In this document: in pieces, positions 61,307 through 64,000 of the stretch | How positions within the stretch are numbered: the stretch's first letter is position 1 | How the letters are laid out: each line of letters opens with the position of its first letter | Assembly: GCF_900115735.1 (NCBI RefSeq) | Contig: NZ_FOXO01000006.1 | Span: 104,304-168,303 of the forward strand | From: Butyrivibrio proteoclasticus | GTDB taxonomy: Bacteria; Bacillota; Clostridia; Lachnospirales; Lachnospiraceae | Reading direction: 5' to 3' | DNA length: 64,000 bases | Notes under the pieces: generated by a model | The model's input: only the letters and a program-made list of their open reading frames with translations | The model's database searches: none | Told to the model about the DNA's origin: nothing | Position numbers and translations under genes: made by a program

Positions 61307-61792
61307 ATGGAAGAAAAGAAAAACATATTAACTTATGAAGGACTTAAAAAGTATGAAGATGAGCTTCATGAGTTAAAGGTAGTTAAGCGTAAAGAAGTAG
61401 CTGAAAAGATCAAGGAAGCCAGAGAACAGGGCGACCTTTCTGAGAATGCTGAGTATGATGCAGCAAAAGACGAACAGCGCGACATCGAGGCTAGAATCGA
61501 AGCTCTCGAGAAAATCCTTAAGAACGCAGAAGTCGTTGTAGAAGAGGATGTAGACCTCAATAAGATCAGCATCGGTTGTAAAGTTAAGATCCGTGACCTT
61601 GAGTTCAATGAGGATCTTGAATATAAGATTGTAGGTTCATCAGAGGCAAACAGCCTTAAGGGTAAGATTTCAAACGAGTCACCGGTTGGAAGAGCTCTTA
61701 TCGGTGCTAAAAAAGGACAGACAGTTTCTGTAGAGACACAGGCTGGTGTTCTTAAGTACAAAGTACTTGGAATTGAGAGATCAGAGAACTGA
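61307..61792 (+). CDS. greA: Transcription elongation factor GreA
   Basis: A 161-residue factor that rescues stalled RNA polymerase by stimulating transcript cleavage. The coiled coil (about 9-80) carries the acidic tip pair in [18 protein letters not shown]. The globular domain has [34 protein letters not shown] and the terminal [11 protein letters not shown]. Typical length. GGGTAGGG lies upstream of ATG 61307. It is read from a perfect consensus promoter and ends in its own terminator. Confidence 0.97.
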   Translation: MEEKKNILTYEGLKKYEDELHELKVVKRKEVAEKIKEAREQGDLSENAEYDAAKDEQRDIEARIEALEKILKNAEVVVEEDVDLNKISIGCKVKIRDLEFNEDLEYKIVGSSEANSLKGKISNESPVGRALIGAKKGQTVSVETQAGVLKYKVLGIERSEN

Positions 61793-61833
61793 TAAAACTA
61801 TCAGACTCTGAGTATTGCAGAGATGTAATTTAT

Positions 61834-61866
61834 GAGCCAGCGGTCAGAAGACTTGCTGGCTCTTTA
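61834..61866 (+). terminator. Rho-independent terminator after greA
   Basis: GAGCCAGC (61834-61841) pairs with GCTGGCTC (61855-61862), followed by TTTAT. Confidence 0.82.
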
Positions 61867-62060
61867 TATCGCAGGGCCGCTGGAAGGAATGTTTAAGCTA
61901 AAACTGACCGGCGACTTGCGGGAGAGTAGAGTGTGATTCCATCTTCACTACTCGATTATAAACTTAATCAGATTTTTGGATTGCAAGTGGGTAAGTTGTA
62001 TTGATATTTCTTTTACCCGATCAGTAATCAAGAATATAGCATGTACATGTTCATAAGGAG
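61867..62060 (+). promoter_or_regulatory. lysS upstream region with weak hairpins
   Basis: Candidate promoter TTGGAT, 17 nt, TATTGA around 61977-62005. Dyads: GAGTA/TACTC around 61924-61951, GGGTAA (61989-61994) with TTACCC (62013-62018), and CATGTACATG near 62040. I looked for the T-box consensus and for a lysine riboswitch core and saw neither. No reading frame is supported here. Confidence 0.35.
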
Positions 62061-62068
62061 GAAGTAAA

Positions 62069-63634
62069 GTGGCAGATAATAATCAGCAGAACAACAATGC
62101 ACCACAGGAAGACGTTGGTCGTCTTCGTCAGGTTAGAAGAGATAAGCTTTCTGAGCTTCAGGCAGCAGGAAGAGATCCTTTCAAGATCGTAAAATACGAT
62201 CAGACACATCATACAAAGGAGATCAGAGACAACTTTGATTCATTAGAGTTTGTTCCTCCTGTAGACGAAGAGGGTAAGGCAGTAGTAGTTCCTCTTTCTG
62301 ATATACCTTCAGAGAAACTTGTTTCACTTGCAGGCCGTATGATGAGCAAGCGTGTAATGGGTAAGGCTTCTTTTGCTAACCTTCAGGACAGAGATGGCCG
62401 CATGCAGCTCTACGTTTCAAGAAATGATCTTGGAGACGAGGCTTATGCTGATTTCAAGAAAATGGATATCGGTGACATCATCGGTGTTAAGGGCTTTGCT
62501 TTCAGAACAAAGACAGGTGAGATCTCAGTTCATGTTAAGGAGCTGGTTCTTTTATCCAAGTCTCTTATGCCACTTCCTGAGAAGTTCCATGGACTTACTG
62601 ATACAGAAATTCGTTACAGACAGAGATACGTTGACCTCATCATGAATGAAGATGTTAAGGAAACATTCAAGAAGAGATCAGCTATCATCAGAGAGATCCG
62701 TAACTTCCTTGCAGACAGAGATTTCATGGAAGTAGAGACTCCTATGCTTGTTGAGAATGCAGGTGGCGCAGCTGCAAGACCATTCTTCACACATTACAAT
62801 GCTCTTGATGAAGAGAGAAAGCTTCGTATCTCACTTGAGCTTTACCTCAAGAGACTTATCGTTGGCGGCATGGAGAGAGTATTCGAGATTGGCCGTGTAT
62901 TCAGAAACGAAGGTACAGACACAAGACATAACCCAGAGTTCACACTTATGGAGCTCTATCAGGCATATACAGATTATGAAGGTATGATGGAACTTACAGA
63001 GAGCATGTTCCGTTACCTTGCAGAGAAGGTTTGTGGCACAACACAGATTCCTTACGGCGACAATATCATTGACCTTGGAAAGCCATTTGAGCGTCTTACA
63101 ATGAACGACGCAATCAAGAAATACGCAGGCGTTGACTTCGATACAGTTAAGACTGACGAAGAAGCTAAGGCAATTGCCAAAGAGCGTGGTGTAGAATTTG
63201 AAGATCGTCACACTAAGGGTGACATCATCAACCTCTTCTTCGAAGAGTTCTGCGAAGAGAAACTGATCCAGCCTACATTTATCATGGATCATCCTCTTGC
63301 AATTTCACCTCTTACCAAGAAGAAACCTTCAGATCCTGAGAAGGTTGAGCGTTTCGAGCTCTTCATCAATACTTGGGAGATGTGTAACGCTTATTCAGAG
63401 CTTAACGATCCTATCGATCAGCGTGAGCGTTTCGCAGCTCAGGATGCTAACGCAGCTGCCGGCGACGAAGAAGCAGAGCACACAGATGAAGACTTCCTCA
63501 ACGCCCTTGAGATTGGTATGCCACCAACAGGCGGTATCGGCTACGGTATCGACAGACTTTGCATGTTGTTGACTAACAGTGCAGGTATACGTGATGTGCT
63601 GCTTTTCCCGACCCTAAAATCTCTTGATAAGTAA
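62069..63634 (+). CDS. lysS: Lysyl-tRNA synthetase, class II
   Basis: A 521-residue class II enzyme charging tRNA-Lys. A Asn/Gln-rich head (1-15) leads to the anticodon-binding OB fold (about 65-170, VSLAGRMMSKRVMGKASFANLQD). The catalytic domain has RQRYVDLIMNEDV (motif 1), FEIGRVFRNEGTDTRHNPEFT (motif 2) and GIGYGIDRLCMLLTNS (motif 3). The start is GTG 62069, with AAGGAGGAAG 4-6 nt upstream. The C-terminal end is normal (LLFPTLKSLDK). It stands behind the greA terminator with its own leader. Confidence 0.97.
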   Translation: MADNNQQNNNAPQEDVGRLRQVRRDKLSELQAAGRDPFKIVKYDQTHHTKEIRDNFDSLEFVPPVDEEGKAVVVPLSDIPSEKLVSLAGRMMSKRVMGKASFANLQDRDGRMQLYVSRNDLGDEAYADFKKMDIGDIIGVKGFAFRTKTGEISVHVKELVLLSKSLMPLPEKFHGLTDTEIRYRQRYVDLIMNEDVKETFKKRSAIIREIRNFLADRDFMEVETPMLVENAGGAAARPFFTHYNALDEERKLRISLELYLKRLIVGGMERVFEIGRVFRNEGTDTRHNPEFTLMELYQAYTDYEGMMELTESMFRYLAEKVCGTTQIPYGDNIIDLGKPFERLTMNDAIKKYAGVDFDTVKTDEEAKAIAKERGVEFEDRHTKGDIINLFFEEFCEEKLIQPTFIMDHPLAISPLTKKKPSDPEKVERFELFINTWEMCNAYSELNDPIDQRERFAAQDANAAAGDEEAEHTDEDFLNALEIGMPPTGGIGYGIDRLCMLLTNSAGIRDVLLFPTLKSLDK

Positions 63635-63754
63635 ACCTCAGTATTCATGCGGGTTTGCGGAGATTTTTGATTTAGAATTTTTTTAGAACACTTAAATACA
63701 TCTAAAATCATAATTGCTCTGAAATCCAGTGTTTATGCGGATTTCAGAGCAATT
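63633..63754 (+). terminator. Pair of similar hairpins after lysS
   Basis: Hairpin 1 (63633-63656) is AAACC with GGGTTT. Hairpin 2 is a perfect 16-bp stem, AATTGCTCTGAAATCC (63712-63727) with GGATTTCAGAGCAATT (63739-63754). Both share the block CAGTNTTNATGCGGRTTT (63639-63656 and 63727-63744). The second is likely the lysS terminator although its T run is poor. Confidence 0.7.
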
Positions 63755-64000
63755 ATTCTGACAACAATTTATTTGTTTGACAACATTTTGACCACACCTG
63801 ATCAATGCAGCCCAGTATCGGCGCGGCATTTGGTGTGGCAATCTTTTAAATTTCGGCGCGGATGCGCTATCAGTGAGTCCTATTCACGGACTACTATTCC
63901 ATTTTTGCTTTTTAGAGGGATTTATTCTACGGTAAAGAGCCATCTTATCCGTACAAATGGCGCAGGAAAAGCTCTTTTGGCAGATGAAGTACGGATAAAA
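63755..64000. other. Unassigned repeat-bearing stretch at the window end
   Basis: No gene is recognised. It holds CCACACC (63792-63798) facing GGTGTGG (63832-63838), a direct repeat TCGGCGCGG (63818-63826 and 63853-63861), and TTATCCGTAC (63945-63954) facing GTACGGATAA (63989-63998). One + frame is open without stops from 63671 to the window end but has no ATG. A short minus-strand frame is also open. It could be an interspersed element or the edge of a gene beyond the window. Confidence 0.4.

Noticed and set aside
61793..62068. T-box or lysine riboswitch before lysS
   Set aside because: No T-box GGTGGNACCGCG-like block, no lysine-riboswitch core, and only weak hairpins.
1..64000. CRISPR arrays, tRNA or rRNA genes, prophage or insertion sequences
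   Set aside because: No regularly spaced repeats, cloverleaf or rRNA sequence, and no transposase, integrase or phage structural gene was recognised.

Overview
The window looks like a piece of chromosome from a low-GC Gram-positive of the family Lachnospiraceae, probably Butyrivibrio or a close relative. This is an inference from several signs: the plant-fibre glycosidases, a GH3 enzyme with its two domains in reversed order (as described for a Butyrivibrio beta-glucosidase), the LplB/YtcP/LipO-type sugar ABC systems, the S-box riboswitch on metK, the GGAGG-type ribosome binding sites and the consensus TTGACA/TATAAT promoters. I see no tRNA, rRNA, CRISPR array, prophage or transposase.

Layout. 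0-7.6 kb: the tail of a sugar isomerase, a secreted GH25 lysozyme with repeat-type wall-binding domain, UDP-sugar genes (a UDPGP-family pyrophosphorylase and galE), a PHP phosphoesterase with a small overlapping gene, and a membrane HtrA protease. 7.8-15.6 kb: mostly minus-strand regulation (clpX, a LacI-type repressor, a carbamate kinase variant, an AgrC/AgrA-like two-component pair), with a divergent GH32 lipoprotein and a 46-residue membrane peptide. 15.7-24.5 kb: an operon of GH2, a GPH-type symporter and a membrane-anchored permuted GH3, then a MATE exporter. 24.6-28.2 kb: a minus-strand operon of a small membrane protein, a SprA-like HExxH protein, a DUF975 membrane protein and another GH2. 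28.4-34.4 kb: tex, xylB, and metK behind an S-box riboswitch. 34.6-49.0 kb: a carbohydrate-utilisation locus (two ABC permeases, a binding lipoprotein, GH2, a membrane AraC-type regulator, GH43, a GH106-like protein, an SGNH esterase, GH115). 49-64 kb: housekeeping genes (dnaE, pfkA, an rRNA methyltransferase, proC, an SH3/SleB wall hydrolase, argF, birA, coaX, dusB, greA, lysS).

How it works together (inference). The 34.6-49 kb locus looks built to import branched, acetylated, glucuronic-acid-bearing xylan-like oligosaccharides and trim them in the cytoplasm. Its enzymes lack signal peptides, and xylB lies just upstream to feed xylulose into the pentose phosphate pathway. The 15.7-23 kb operon is a second uptake-and-hydrolysis unit, and the GH32 lipoprotein with its divergent LacI repressor is a third.

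The least explained material is in the intergenic DNA. A 137-nt inverted repeat fills the galE leader. A double-hairpin repeat occurs twice, with compensating base changes, once inside the metK leader after the riboswitch terminator. A 14-bp-stem palindrome occurs twice with its loop reversed. There is a 50-bp tandem duplication before dusB, a GC-rich hairpin cluster after htrA, and a pair of similar hairpins after lysS followed by an ORF-like, repeat-bearing stretch that runs off the window.
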